A DNA stretch of 64,000 bases, taken from the NCBI RefSeq assembly GCF_005239225.2, contig NC_133292.1:12549965-12613964 (forward strand), written 5' to 3'. Position 1 is the first letter of the stretch; each line of letters starts with the position of its first letter. The notes under the pieces were generated by a model. It was not told where the DNA came from. It worked only from the letters and a program-made list of their open reading frames with translations, and searched no databases. Source of the DNA: Populus alba. Taxonomy: Eukaryota; Streptophyta; Magnoliopsida; Malpighiales; Salicaceae. Below, one piece after another: positions 1 to 13,736 of this stretch. The position numbers and the translations under genes are program-made.

Positions 1-3000
1 GTACCTGAGATCTTCGAAAACGGCGCGTACAGCGTCATTCGCCGCGCCGTCGTTATCGGCAACGGATTTCCCGGTTCAGAGAACCAGAGCCTCGGCTTAA
101 TTCACGCTCTCGGCCTCGCCGATAATCACGTGTTATATGTCAGTTCATCTATCTCTCTCAACTCCTCAATAACCAAAAAAATCTATGCTTTTCTGTTCTT
201 ATTAGTTCAACTTGATTGATTTTGCTGAAATTTTCATAATCTCCGCGAAATCAGGGTTTTATTTTTTATTTTTAGATTAATGTTTCCAGTCTTTGTTCCT
301 GATAGAAGTTTGATGCAGAGAGTGACGAGACCAAGTGGAGGGATAAATGAGTGGCTTCGTTGGCTTCCGGTTTCTCTTCACAAAATCTTGTACTCTATCA
401 TAATGCGGATATATAGTTATTCGCGGTTTATAGTTTCAAGAGGGAAGAAACTTGCGCCTCTGCCTTTGGAAAATCGTGGCAGTGTGGGCTTGTCTTCAAT
501 CTTAGAAGCTGATTCGAAGCAGATTGTGAATATGGCTCGCGAAAGTTATGAGAAGTAAGTTTCTTTCGGACTTTTGCTTGATTTGAGTTTGTTAACTTGC
601 TACAGGTGTTGAAAGTATATATTTTTGAGCGAATTTTACTGTTTTATTCGAACAGAGATGCAAAGTAGAAAGTACGGTTCTTGTAAGTTATTACTTGAAA
701 TGAGTTGTTGTAGAGGTCAATAGACAACACCTTGCTTGCTAACAACCCTCATGAAAGGGAAGGAAAATGATATTGGTGATTGATGGATTGTATCATGTGC
801 TCGAATGGAAATGAAAAGGTTGTGTTATGAATGATTGATGGTGGTTTAATATTACAATCGTAGACTCCTGATTGGCTTTCACTTAATTCTTTTGAAAAGA
901 AAAGATTGACCTATATCTCGATCCATTATTGCCTTTCATTTTTTTATAGTCTTCAAAATCTTGTCTGCATTTAGTTTTCTATGTCATTGTTTCCCTGTGG
1001 ATCTGTTTGGACTTGATACCTGTTACTCAACTCAAGTATGTCTTGGTTCCAAACTAGTTGGTATTTGCAAGTATATGGATCTGTTTTTCCATTTTTCACT
1101 TCTTAGTTCCTCTCACTAAACAGATTATAGATTTCCTCCTTTTTTTCCTTAAATTTATTTGTTTTGATACATTTTTTTCAGGGATGGCCCTTTATTGGTA
1201 GTTGCATCTGGCAGAGATACTATTTCAATTGCAAGCTCTATAAAGCGTTTGGCATCAGAAAAAGTTTTCCTTGTCCAGGTTTGAGGCCTTCCCTTCATTT
1301 AAATTGCACCTGATAAAGCTATTTGCTACATTCTATAAATAACATGGTCCTGTGATGGCTATCTAAAGAATATATCGATTAGGATCAAGTTTGTAACCTG
1401 TTGCTATTAGTATCAGATGGATGGAGACACCATTGTATATGTAAGGGCTAGCATATCCTTATGTTAGCCTATTATATAGGGGCAGCTACAGCTTCCAAAC
1501 TGCTTTAGCACTTCAACTCAATCCGCTTTAGCACTTCAACTCAATCTGCTTTCTGTTACTGCCAAGGTTCTGATATTCCCTTTATTTTTCTCATGCAGAT
1601 ACAACATCCAAGGTCAGACTTGAGCAGGTTTGACTTGGTGGTCACACCTCGTCATGATTATTATGCTTTGACTCCTCAAGCACAGGAACAAATTCCTCGG
1701 TTTATTCGGAAGTGGATAACTCCACATGAAACTCCTGATCAGCATGTGGTCTGTATCAGAACGTTGAAATGAATTTATTTATTTTTCTCGTTGAAAACTA
1801 TCTCTTGCTGAAGATGGTAATTAGCGGTTTATAACATGACCATTGAACTTCAGGTTCTTACTGTGGGAGCCTTGCATCAAATTGATTTTGCTGCATTGCA
1901 CAGTGCAGCTAGTACATGGCATGATGAGTTCGCACCTTTGCCAAAGCCTTTGCTGGTTGTTAACATTGGAGGGCCTACATGTAATTAGCCATTATACTTA
2001 TAATCCATTGTTCTTTTCTGTGATTTGAAGTTTTTCTGCAAATTGTCAGTCTCACTTCCACCGTCATTTCTTCATATAGTGGTCTCTGCATTATTTTGTT
2101 ATTTTAATCTCATATGAGTATGGCCTTTTTAGTACCTACTGCATGTGCTGGTTTTTCTTGCATGTTGGATGGTCAAACCCTGGGTGAGGGAGGTTGTGAG
2201 GTTCCAACCTTGACTGTTTGCTGGAAAGAGGAACCCTTTTGCACTAAATCATAAGTTGATAGTGGAAATTAAATGATGAAATTGTTATGAGAGTCGAAGT
2301 TGACTACTGTTGTTGTTTTTACTTTGCACATACTCTTCAAAATAACTCAAGTACCAAAACTAAACTTGGCTTTGCTATGCACTAAAAATGAAGATACGCA
2401 ATTCATTGTATGATTCTATTATAAATCATATTAAAACCAGTTATATTTAATTTCTTGAAGAAAATGCAATTTTCTTATTCTCTTTCGTGTTAGCATAGCA
2501 ATAACTGAAAATTTAAAATAGAACACTGTCATACTTGAATGGACTTGTATCCCAAATAAAGAATTAAAAGTTGAAAAAATAGGTTTGGTTATTTTTTCAT
2601 TCAGCTTTGTTTCAATTTAAAATAGTTTTTTTTTTTTTTGTTCTGCATTGTTTCAGTTTATGATTATTTTAATTCAGAAGTTTTCTGTTCACTTGGTTCT
2701 TGCTGTTTCTCATGGACCTAGTATTTAAAATGTGATTATATAATATGGTGCCCAAAATTCTTTAGGTCGCTGTCGTTATGGAACGGAGCTTGCTCAGCAG
2801 TTATCTGCCTTTTTGACTAACGTGCTTGTGAACTGTGGGAGTGTCAGGATATCTTTCTCAAATAGGACACCTAAGAAGGTATAGCCACTTGTTTCTCATA
2901 GTTTATTCTTTCAATACTTGCCACCCATTACTCAATATATGTTTTTGTAATTCTACCTTCAGGTTTCAAACATCATAATCAAAGAACTTGCAAACAATCC

Positions 3001-4133
3001 AAAAGTTTACATCTGGGATGGTGAAGGTATTGTTGATTGTTTTGGAAACTTCATGCTAGTTAAATTATTAGAGGTCATAATCTTATAAGTTTTGTATGTT
3101 ATAACATTCAGAGCCAAATCCATATATGGGACATTTAGCTTGGGCAGATGCATTTGTTGTCACAGCAGATTCAGTCAGTATGATAAGCGAGGCTTGCAGT
3201 ACTGGGTATGTATGAACAGTTATTTCTATCATCTTTGAAAGATTTAGAACATATTAAAGCTCTGAGATGCCCTATTTTATTCTGTAAATGCTTGTTTCAA
3301 ATTTCCATACCGTTCTTGCAGGAAACCTGTTTACGTGATGGGATCTGAGCGGTGCACATGGAAGTTGGCTGACTTCCATAAATCTTTGAGAGAGAGAGGA
3401 GTGGTTCGACCATTTACAGGATCTGAGGATGTAAGTAAATAGTATAATTTTTATTTATATTCTTTTCATGCCACTATTTGTAGAGTCCTATACCTTGACT
3501 TTGTTTTACCAAAGTATTTGGACGTGTTTGACACCTCGAAATACAATGAACCCTTTTACCTATTTGACAAGTGTCTTCTCCCATTTGATTCATTACATGG
3601 ATAATTTCCTGGTATGGTGTCCTTTAAGTACTCTCCCGGTCCCATATTAGCTGAAAACTTTTGTGTTTTCAATTATTTGAAAGCAGCTTCATTTATTACT
3701 TGCTCTCCAGGGTAAGTTTTCAAAATTATACTTTATGGAGAAATAGATAATATTTCTACTTGAAACGGTTGTGTTATTAATCAAAATAACTAAAGCTAAA
3801 TCTGAATGGTTATATAATATCAGGCAACTATTAAAGTGCTCGTTTCTCATCGACTTTAGTTGATAGGTTTTGTAATGGCTGTCCTGGTAACTTGTTCTGG
3901 TTAATAGTTTTTCCGTTCTTCTTTCTGGAAATTATCATCATTCTCTGTGTGCGATGAAGAATTAGTGCTCTGAGTTCGCATCAATTTCTTCACTTGATTA
4001 TGTGAATAATCTGTTTGTTTGTCTCTTTCAGATTTCAGAAAGCTGGAGCTACCCACCTCTTAACGACACCGCTGAAGTTGCTCGTCGAGTCCATGATGTG
4101 CTTGCAGAAAGAGGATTGAGAGTGCGGCCATAA
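1..4133 (+). CDS. ELM1: ELM1, mitochondrial fission protein (5' partial)
   Basis: Plant ELM1 sits on the outer face of mitochondria and recruits the dynamin-related protein DRP3 for fission (known for the family). Ten exons read cleanly: 1-138, 319-554, 1182-1278, 1599-1748, 1854-1980, 2766-2878, 2963-3026, 3112-3205, 3322-3430 and 4032-4133, all with GT-AG introns and matching phases. They give 409 residues; the Arabidopsis protein is about 427, so only the first few residues lie off the left edge. Landmarks are VVIGNGFPGSENQSLGL in exon 1, RVTRPSGGINEWLRWLPVSL in exon 2, LLVVNIGGPT in exon 5, WADAFVVTADSVSMISEACS in exon 8 and a C-terminal SWSYPPLNDTAE. These are typical of the DUF1022/ELM1 family. 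The apparent Met at 280 is intronic: exon 2 starts at the AG ending at 318. No defect is visible. Confidence 0.93.
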
Positions 4134-5745
4134 ACTTTGTTTATAGTTGTTAACTAATTCTTGAAACATATTTCCGTCTGGAAAGGGAAGTCAGGAAATT
4201 AGATTTGTTTGATAGCACGTATAGGAATCCAACTGCAAAGCATTGATAGATGTTAAAATTAATTCTTTTTTCCTTATGGGGGTTTTGAGATATGATACAT
4301 GTAAAAAATAAAGGTGAACTCAACTATTGCGGCTTGTAATATAGGTAGAGTGCAAATCGTCCTTTTCTTCTTTTGTGCAGCACTATTGATTTCAATTTGG
4401 CATTCGTTTCATGTTGTGAGAATAAACTCTCAGCTGTATTGAGCAAATTTTTGTTTTTCTGTGACATGTATCTTGAATAGTGATTGGTTTGCGCGGGGAA
4501 AAGCAAGAATGAAATTCCATCAAGATGTGATGCCCGGATGTTTTTTAATTCAGTACTGTTCATCGGTTTGTTTCAATTTACCTCAACAACCCCCCCTCTT
4601 TGGATTGCAACCATGATGATTGTTTGTGCATGATTAATTTTGTTAGGGTTCAAAGGCATCTGGTTCGGACCTAACCTCTTAAGACTTAACTCAAGGGAGG
4701 GAAACAAATGTTGGTCGGAAAAACAATTTTCAGCGCCCTGACAACTTGGTTGACCGGGAAAGTAGATTAATCCACCATGAACTGCCGGAACCAGTTTTGT
4801 TTGAAAATGCATCGGGTCTTCTTCTATTTTTCGGAGGGGTAAGAGTAGTGGACGGGAGAGCCAAAAGGACAGGAGCAAAGTCTTTCTAAAGACAGGAAAA
4901 TCTTTCGGCTTTGGAATGAAACTATGATTTTTCTTTTCTTTTTTGCATGGGAAGTTCCATTGGTTTTGAGTCATAGGGATTTTTTTTTTTCATTGGACTA
5001 TCCAATTATCCCTAGGAGATAATAAAATTATAGTTGTTAAATTTGGCTAGCATGTTTAGTTTACCTGGAAAATTCAAGATATGTAGTTTAATTTAAACTT
5101 ATTAATTTTTTTTATTTAAAACATATAAAATATTGACTCGATAAATCTTAGTTGATCAAACTGGATTTCTAATAAGTCGATTAACCTAGTTAAATTTAAT
5201 ACAAACAACACAAAAAAAGAGAAGAAAAATGTAAAGTTGTTTTATTAAAAATGAATACCCGATAATCCTGAGCTAATTTGATTATCCAGTGATTCGAATC
5301 TTTTTTTCAAATCAATCCCTAAATCAGATGTCACAACTAACGATTAATATTCCCATATTAGATTAATCCTGTCGATAGCGATAATCCAAAGAGGAGTGCT
5401 GACAACATTCACCCTTAACAATCGATAAAATAACTAGCAAGGTGCATATTTCATGGAAAATCGTAAGTTAGAAACATTGATGACTCCATCTTTATATCCC
5501 TAATTGCCTTCAATTCGTCCAATTCGTGTTTTTTTTTGTTTTTTTAATGTTTAGTGGAGCAAGCTAGATCGTGGCAACCACTCCTCGATCGATCGCTAAC
5601 GTTGGACAAACACCTAATTCGCTAATACAGAGCTAACCCATTAACTCTATTCTCCTCCATGAACCCTATATATATATAAATCACATCCTTCCGTGGCATT
5701 CCATTACTAATTAGCTCTCCTCTCCCTGATCACTATCTTTTTGCA
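4134..5745. other. Intergenic: ELM1 3' region and CASP promoter
   Basis: This stretch holds the ELM1 3' untranslated region (AATAAA-like signal near 4307), then AT-rich DNA without a supportable gene, then the CASP promoter. A minus-strand reading frame at 4573-4974 has no family features that I recognise. Confidence 0.5.
5667..5680 (+). promoter_or_regulatory. TATA box of the CASP gene
   Basis: A TATATATATAAA stretch ends 66 bp before the ATG at 5746, the usual spacing for a plant TATA box with a short leader. Confidence 0.55.
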
Positions 5746-6642
5746 ATGAACTCGGACAATAGTGGCGAAGCAACAAAAATCACTATTCAAGAACCAAAAG
5801 CAGACACCAAAGGAAAAGACATTGCTGGTGCTCTTATTGCTCCTGTAATAGTCGCAGCAAAAGCTGCCCAGCGCCCACGAAAAGGATGGAAAAAAGGCGC
5901 GGCCATTTTCGACTTGGTTCTCAGGCTGTCTGCCATTGTCGCTGGTTTTGCTGCTACTAGCCTTATGGCGACAACGGATCAGATCCTTCCCTTCTTCACT
6001 CAGTTCTTTCAGTTCCATGCTCAGTATAATGATCTCCCAACTTTCTTGTATGCATACTATACATTCTTACTTCTAACTAAAGCTAAGTGCTTGCTTTAGA
6101 GTTTTCGATCAAGAGCTAATTAATCACGTGACGAACAAGCTAACTTCAATTTGCAATAAAAAGCACAAATAATTAGACTGGAATATGTCCATTTGCAGGT
6201 TTTTCGTGATTGCTAATGCCATAACCAGTGGATACCTTGTTCTTTCCTTGCCCTTCTCAATAGTCTGCATCGTTCGGCCTCGTGCAGCAGGACCAAGGCT
6301 CCTCCTTATCATCCTCGATTCCGTGAGTTCATTAAGCCACTGTTACTAATATCAGAACCTCTTGCAAGATTTAATATTCTATGAGCTAAGAACAATATTG
6401 TTTGAAATAATGCATGCATGCAGGTGATGATGGGACTAACAACATCAGCTGCTTCTGCTTCTGCTGCCATTGTGTACTTGGCTCATAATGGGAATTCAAT
6501 CTCGAATTGGAATGCTTTTTGTCAACAGTTTAATAATTTCTGCCAGCAGGTTAGCAGCGCTGTGGTGGCTTCCTTCCTAGCAGCAGCCTTGCTCCTTTCT
6601 CTGGTTGTGTTGTCTGCTATTGCTCTTCGAAAAATGAAGTAA
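5746..6642 (+). CDS. CASP: Casparian strip membrane domain protein (CASP)
   Basis: CASPs are four-pass plasma-membrane scaffolds that gather the lignin-polymerising machinery at the Casparian strip of root endodermis (known for the family). Three exons (5746-6047, 6199-6322, 6424-6642) give 214 aa, close to the usual 200-220. A hydrophilic N-terminus precedes TM1 (about 50-72). The first extracellular loop carries the CASP signature [12 protein letters not shown] and ends in DLPTF. TM2 continues into [17 protein letters not shown], then TM3 and the loop [20 protein letters not shown] with paired cysteines, then TM4 (about 185-208). The loop signature favours a true CASP over a CASP-like relative. 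Expression in endodermis is expected from family knowledge only. Which CASP paralogue it is cannot be told here. Confidence 0.9.
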
Positions 6643-8863
6643 TCAATATTGATCATAAGGGACTTGATTGCCATTGTTGTATATATTAAGGGTCTTAATT
6701 TCCTGTTTTTACAGTGCTTCAAAAAGAAAGAAGACAAAAGGAAGAATGTAATGTAATTTCATTTCTCCTGTCCGTAGGGGTTGGCATAAATGCCCTTGCA
6801 TCTCTAATATGCAGGCAGGCAGGCAGTTGTGTGTATGATTTGTTGTGGATATATGATATCATCATTTTCTGAAAAATGATTTTTCTTTATTTGTTTAGTT
6901 GATGCACCTTTTTTTTTCAATCCCTTCAATAATAATACGATTTCGCTTAATAAACATTTTTAAATTTTCAATATTATCCTGCTCTATCTGTTCAAAATTG
7001 TTTTAACATTACTCTAAAATTAATAGTTGAAGCAAAAGTTATTAAACTTGACTAGATTTATTATCTAGTTACTAGTTAATTAACTTAACTTGGATTAATC
7101 AATATTAATTAAAATAATGTCATTTCAAAAAAAATTAAAAAGTAAAATAATATTATTTTGATTTTTTTAAAATCAAATCATATATTTTTACTAAATTAAC
7201 TAATTAATAAGATAAGTTGTTAAGTCAATTAAATCATTTCAATTAAATTTTATTAATAAGCTCTTGAGTCAACTTATAAGATGAATCCGAGTTGAGTTTA
7301 TAACATTCGTTGAAACCCTATAATTCAAGTTATAGAAATTCTTCACAAAGATTTTCCATTTTTATTATATATTACTCTGTAAAAACAATCATTTTGTTGG
7401 AAACTTATCTTCTTCTTCTTTTTTATCCCGCTTAAACAAAAAAAACACAAATAAAAACTTTGAAAATAATAAAAAACTCAAGTTAAGATAAAAAAAAAAA
7501 AAAATTTCATAAGAAATTGGCTTAATTCAATGAACTCGTAAGCGGTAAGTCATAACCTAAATGTGTATTTGGACAGGAAATAATTTATGTTTTTTTTTAG
7601 TAAAAAACATGATTTTTTAATTTTTAAAAATGTAAATTTTATTTAAAAAATATTATATCTTTTAAAAAATTCACCACATCCGATCTAAACTAAATCTTGG
7701 AACGGGTTTCTAGAAATTTTATTAGAAATGTGCTACTTATAATTTCACTTTCACCGTTCGCACGTGCGAAATAAACGTGTAGAACAACGCCACGTGTAAT
7801 AATCATCGCTTAGCCGACATCTCGCTAATTTCACTTTCACCATCCCCCCCCCCCCTCCTTTTCCTCTCTTCCTTCTCCATAAGATATTTGCTTTATCATC
7901 GCTTTGTTCTTTAAAATAAATATAAACAAAACCCTAATAATAAATCTCTCTCTCACTCTCTCTCTCCCCTTTTCTTTTTACAGATCAACAATTTTCTCTT
8001 TGTCAATTTGTTAGTCTTCTTTCTCTCTGTCTATCTCTCTGTCAGGTGAGTCTTCTTCCCGAGTCAACTCTAGGGATTTCTCTTATTGATTTTCTTGATC
8101 TTTGATGGTGTTTATTCTATTTGATTATGCGTTCTTTGCCTGGTTTCTGAGAAATGAAAGTAAAGAAAGGGAAATATGTGGTCTTTGGTTCTGATTGCAT
8201 AATTTAAGTCAATTAGTGTAGTTAAGGTGAATTAAAGTGTCTTTTGGTTCATAAGAAGGAGTTTAGCTTTGGATTTTGTATTTCTTCTTGGATTGGTCTT
8301 CTTTTTGTAGCATTTGACCTAGTGTTTGCTATTGATATCTTGTAAAGAAGCAATCTTTGAGAAGGATGATAATGATAACGTGCTTAGATTTTTAAGTTAG
8401 GATTTGATGCACAATTCACTTCAAATTTACCACCTTTTCTTGGAAATTGCAAAAGGGCTAAAGGGTTTAGACTTAAAAAACCTCAGAAACTTGGAAGTAT
8501 CATGTTTTAAAGAAAGCTGTGATTTTTATTTGTTTGATTTTTGTGTGGTAATTGCAGCTTGGGCTTTTGAAGGTAAATCTTTGGATTTCTTTTTCCGGGT
8601 AAAATTCGACTACTTAGAGAAGGTTATTATTGTTTAAAAGTTGGAGGTCTTGGTCTCATGAGAATTGTTAGGGGAATGCAGAAATCTTTTCGCTGCGACA
8701 ACAAGGAGCTGAACGCACTGGGCTGGAAGAATTCCTTCAGCCACGGAATTGGCATTACTGCGCCTAAGGCAAGAACGCGTGACAAACCTATGAGTCTTTA
8801 AGTCTGGGAAGAAGAATTGGTTCTCGGCGTTATATACTTGAGGATAATAAATATTGAAGCAAG
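6643..8863. other. Intergenic: CASP 3' region, AT-rich DNA, OTLD1 promoter and 5' UTR
   Basis: Positions 6900-7700 are very AT-rich and contain no supportable gene. Two CACGTG boxes lie at 7761-7766 and 7791-7796, and a 15-bp direct repeat (AATTTCACTTTCACC) starts near 7741 and 7827. A CT-rich leader (about 7930-8045) ends at a good GTGAGT donor at 8046. The probable 5' UTR intron ends at an AG at 8556-8557, and the second leader exon runs into the ATG at 8864. Confidence 0.5.
7761..7796 (+). promoter_or_regulatory. Paired G-box / ABRE-like motifs upstream of OTLD1
   Basis: Two perfect CACGTG palindromes lie 30 bp apart, about 150 bp before the CT-rich leader. Such cores bind bZIP or bHLH factors in plants. 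A role here is inference. Confidence 0.4.
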
Positions 8864-11800
8864 ATGACTCGGATTCTAGTTCAGCGAGGCAGTGGCTCTT
8901 CTTCAAACCAGAGCCGAGCAGGGTCTTCTTCTTCAGCTGCTCGGCCAGATACACAGGGTACTAGCATCCCCCAGTCTGCGTCAACTGTGAGAGATGAAGA
9001 AATTAGCGAGGAGGTGCAAGAGCAGGTAGAGGTTGATGAAGTATTGGAGAACAGTGGTAGTGATGATAATAAAGTGGTACAAATTGATGAACTTTTGACA
9101 GTCAGTATAAATGGTGACCGAATTGAGAGTTTGAATGACGACATTGTTGATAACGAGAAAGTAGGTAATGATGAAGGGGTGGGCTCAGGGGATTTGGTTA
9201 AAGGATTGAGTGGATTGATTTTGGAGAGATCTCTGGTGGAGAGTGAAGGTTCAAGTGCTGGTTATCCTGAGGTTGGTAGTGGCAGCCCACGACCACCGCC
9301 TCCTCCTGTGCCACCTCCCAAACCTGCCCTAACAAGCTCGAATTCAAGAAGATTTATGTCAGGAGCTTCAAATTCTGTGCGAATTGGATCATCTAGGAGA
9401 GCAGTTGCTTGGCCTGTTGTTTCAACAAGGTCCTCGCCAACTGGATCACGGCCATCCTCTCCTAGGTCTCATGGTGAAAATGAGGGGTACAATAGTGGTG
9501 ATGAGCAGAATCCTTGCTTTGTTTCCACCTATGATGATTTCGTAAGTTTCCAGTGCTAAATATATGTGGTGGGATGTGGCTTGACCATTGCAATTTATGT
9601 AATAAGTCTTGTCTAGCCTAAAATTAAGTCCACAAGCATGTAACTCTCGATGCGGCTGTGTGCGGTTGTATCATGTTACTTCACATGCTATGCTGCCATT
9701 TTAAAATTTGTTTGGTGTAGTTAGACTTGTAGTTGTGTTATGATCTCTACTTGATTAATGCTCACTGGCTTAGTTTGATTTGCCTTTTGTTTCCCTTGGG
9801 CTGATGGACTTCTCTGTATTTAGGAAAGCATTTGCTGTCACAAATCTGTGGTTCTCTTATTTTTTAATGCTTAGCACTATAGATCTTGTAGTGTTGCCTT
9901 TTCATTCATTTTCTTGATATTGCAATCCTGACCCAATGATATGATTTAGCATGTCAATGATTCAATTGCATTGATTTCTCTAAAATTGGCCTTTTGTATC
10001 TGTTGCAGGAAAGAGAACGGCAGTTTGAGATTGACATCAGAAGGTCCAAAGGATTAGAAGTCAAAAAAATGTTGGAGGATGGGAATTGTCTCTTTCGTGC
10101 TGTGGCTGATCAGGTTTACGGGGATTCTGAAGAGTATGATATGGCCCGACAAATGTGCATAGACTATATGGTAATTTTATTATTTATTTTAATTTTTCTG
10201 ATTGTGCATTGTTCAAGTTCATGGTCATTTTGTTGTGGCTGGACATCTACTCGAATAAATTGCGCATCCGGTTAAGCAGTGTCATGAGTTCTCTTGTAAA
10301 AATACACTCATGTTACTAGCCACTAGTCTTGTTTATTAATCATTTTATATTTAGTTTTATGAGGTGTATTTAATTGATGGCGATGAAATAGAGTTTGATT
10401 CATGATTGTTGCTATGCCATTTCATTTTTTGTGATAAATAGTTTCACCTGGATGAATTCCCAGACAATTTGAGAGAATAGGGAATAAATAAATAAATAAA
10501 AAAACAGAAATTGAGGAAGACAATATAATGTTTATTTCATGTCTGCAATATCTTTCACAGAGATAAATATCTGGACAGTTTGATAGAATGGTGTCTAGTT
10601 TCATAGGAAAGTAAAGACATTGTGAATAGCACCCATGACAACGCTGTATTTTTGTCCTTGGTTCACTCAGGAAAGGGAAAGGGATCACTTTTCTCAATTC
10701 ATAACTGAAGGTTTTACATCTTACTGTAAGAGGAAGAGAAGAGACAAGGTATGAATACTATATCAAAGTTCGCTTTTCATGTCTTCAATTTCCTGTAAGA
10801 CAAAAAGCATATGGCACCTGGCATACTTTCATATCATATATCATCTCCTGAATATAAGGATCTGCCTGCAAATTTTTTGATGTGGAGGCTTTTCTCCTGT
10901 CCTTGATTGAGTGAACATGAACAAATACCTAATCCAATCACTTCTTTCAACCCCTGCTTCTATTGTTTGCTGCTACCTTTTGTTTGTGTTAATTTTTTTG
11001 GGTTATGGTAGGTAGGAAGTAAACATTTGGTTCAGCATGTTTAAGGACCCCACTCATGCCCTGGATTTTCTAATGTAAATGAATAGATGTGAATATTCAC
11101 TTCTTCTCAATTGTCAGGTTTATGGAAACAATGTAGAGATTCAAGCTTTATCAGAAATGTACAATCGACCAATCCACATTTACTCTTATAGCACAGGTAT
11201 CTACTTGAGTTGAAGTAATGGTTTAAATTATGCAGAGCCATTCACTATTTACTTCTTCCTGACCTAAATCATTGATGTAGAACCTATCAACATATTTCAT
11301 GGGAGCTACAATACTGACACACCGCCCATACGTCTAAGTTATCATCATGGTAATCATTACAACTCTCTTGTCAACCCCCGTCGTTCAACAATTGGTGCCG
11401 GGCTTGGTTTCAGCTGTCTTCAAGGGGTGCGTTTCTGTGACTTTTGTACCCTTTTGTCTTTGTTTAATGCTAATTCCTCTTCAGTGGATTTGTGTAATGA
11501 CTCAAATAACCATGCCAGCCTTTCCTCACCAATTCATGATTTGTTGAATATGCCATTATCCTGCCTGCAAATCAAATGTTTAAGATATGTGAAATTAAGG
11601 TAAAGGATGGTAAAGTGTTGGCAAGGTCCATGCGGATGAAAAAATAGGGGCAGCTAGGTAGCTAGTTTATGGGAACTTTCTCTATACGCTACTTTTACCT
11701 TCAATTTTCTGGTTGTGGAGGTAATGGGTTGATGATTATTAACTATGAACTTGCTTTTAAAGCTGCAATATGAACATGCCTTTTACTGGATAAGTTAAAA

Positions 11801-12676
11801 GTGTAACTGGACTTATTAGTTTTAGGATTGCTCTTCATCTTTTTATTTGATAACAGGCTAGTGTAGCCAAAGGGGTTGAATTTGCTGACTCTGGCAACAA
11901 TCGTGCTTGCAGGCAAGTGTGGACAGAGATCAGATCAAAGCTGCTATTAAAGCTCAACAAGACCAGCAGATTGATAATGCAAGTATCTTTAACATAGTTC
12001 TGCAGTATGTTCTATGTTAATCTTTGGCTTAATAGGTTATTAACTAAACTCTGCACAGGCACTTCTTGCTGAGGGGCGGTTTTACTCTGATCTTGAACTT
12101 ACTGAGAAGGAGATCGAGCGCATGGTGATGGAAGCTTCTAGAGCTGAGTATCTTGCTGACAACAACTTCAAACCACAACTTGGTCGTAAAGAATCCTCTA
12201 CTGCTGGTGCAGAACCATCATCTTCTAGTGCTAGTAAGTAGTCAGATCTTACACGGTACGGGACTCGGTGAATGATTTGTGAACTTATGGAAATGCGGGG
12301 ACCAACACAGGGTGCACATCTGGTTATTGTATCATTATATTCTCCTCGTTGCTATGCTCGTTGATCCACAAGAAGTGTAGAGACTTTCACATTTTTTTCT
12401 TACCTTCTTTAAGGGTGAATTATCCTTGTATTGCTGTGTTGCTGACAATGATATGAACTTGGATAAGCAGGATCATCAGCTAGTGAGACGACTAAGGCTG
12501 ATGGTGTACAGGATACTGCTCTTAGCAGTGGTATGCAGATGGTGCTGTCAATGGGATTCAGTTACCTGCAAGTGATCGAGGCCTACAGCATATTTGGTGA
12601 TGATGTGGATTCAATGGTTTGTTACCTCTTGGAAACTGGCAGCAGCAGCAGACGCAAAGGCAAGGCAACCGAATAA
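8864..12676 (+). CDS. OTLD1: OTU domain deubiquitinase, OTLD1/OTU6 type
   Basis: OTLD1 (OTU6) is a nuclear/cytosolic OTU cysteine protease that in Arabidopsis removes ubiquitin from histone H2B (known). Exons are 8864-9541, 10009-10170, 10671-10748, 11118-11196, 11281-11426, 11913-11978, 12059-12233 and 12471-12676, giving 529 aa against about 505 in Arabidopsis. The N-terminus [20 protein letters not shown] matches the family and leads into a long acidic, Ser/Pro-rich disordered region. The catalytic block [19 protein letters not shown] supplies Asp about 250 and Cys about 253; GNHYNSLV supplies the catalytic His about 358. A C-terminal UBA-like stretch ([20 protein letters not shown]) precedes the [12 protein letters not shown] tail. 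The intron after 11978 must use a GC donor to keep the frame. A leader intron (8046-8557) is probable. Confidence 0.94.
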
Positions 12677-13700
12677 AATGTAAATAAGATTTGGAATTTT
12701 CCCGTCAAGATAGACTTTGACCACTCAATGCTGGCATTGTACTTAGATTAAGGGGAAAAAAAAAAAAAAAAACTGGTCCGGTTGAAACACAAACTTCCAG
12801 AACTCTAGAATCTGTTTTTGAAGTTTGATCAATGATAAAATGGATATAGCGGTTAAACCTTACGATCTCCTTTTCAAACTATGATGGCATGCTATCATTC
12901 AGACCAGGCACTGAAATGTTATATTGTTGTGGCATGCATGAACTCTTGGCTGGTATGGCTGTCAAAATGTAGCCATGTAAAGTGAAATCACTAATTCCTG
13001 TAATCCTCCGTTTAAGATTGGATTTAGGGAGCTAAATGTTTGTCGGAATTCACTAATTCCGGTGTGATCTGTTTTAAACAGGGGAAGTAGATGGCACGCT
13101 TAAAACTAGTGTTGATGTTGATGGTGATGGCAATGGCAATGGAAGATTATCAATGGATCGGGTTTTGCATTATTTATAATCTAATTTAAATTCAAAATAA
13201 TTATTTTAAACCCAACGTGAATTTGAATGGTTATTAATTTTCTATACTTGAACCTCATCTTATTGGATTTGAGGTATCTATGAAGGTATCCATAATTAAA
13301 ACTTGAAACTTAAACTTGAATCTAATCCAAATTTGATTGCTATAATTTAGAATTATTTAGTACATAACCATTTATTTATTTATTCTGGATTGGGTTTTGG
13401 GCTGATATTTATATCCAAAAAAACTTCATTTTTTACATTTAAATCTTATTCTAATTGGGTCTAAAAATTTATTATCCATTCACATGGACCTATTCTAGAA
13501 AATATTTTTTACTAAATATTATTTGTCAAGATAAAATTCTATAAAATCAATTCTACTTTTTTTTTTTTTTTTTTCCTTAAAAAATAGATTTATTTAGATA
13601 TTTGACCCAAATATTTGAACTTAATAAATAAAATTGAAATTGGTACTGTAAAACGAATATATGATAAAAGAGTATTTCTAAACCGGTTTATAAATCAATT

Positions 13701-13736
<36 letters not shown>

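Noticed and set aside
280..318. Met at 280 as the ELM1 start
   Set aside because: Upstream exon 1-138 encodes the conserved N-terminus and the acceptor at 317-318 joins it in frame to RVTRPSGG.
4573..4974. Minus-strand open frame of 133 codons downstream of ELM1
   Set aside because: No domain, no splice partners and low-complexity ends; it lies in a probable non-coding interval.
11857..11912. Alternative upstream acceptor for OTLD1 exon 6 (after AACAG at 11856)
   Set aside because: It adds 56 nt and breaks the frame; the AG at 11911-11912 gives the conserved [16 protein letters not shown].
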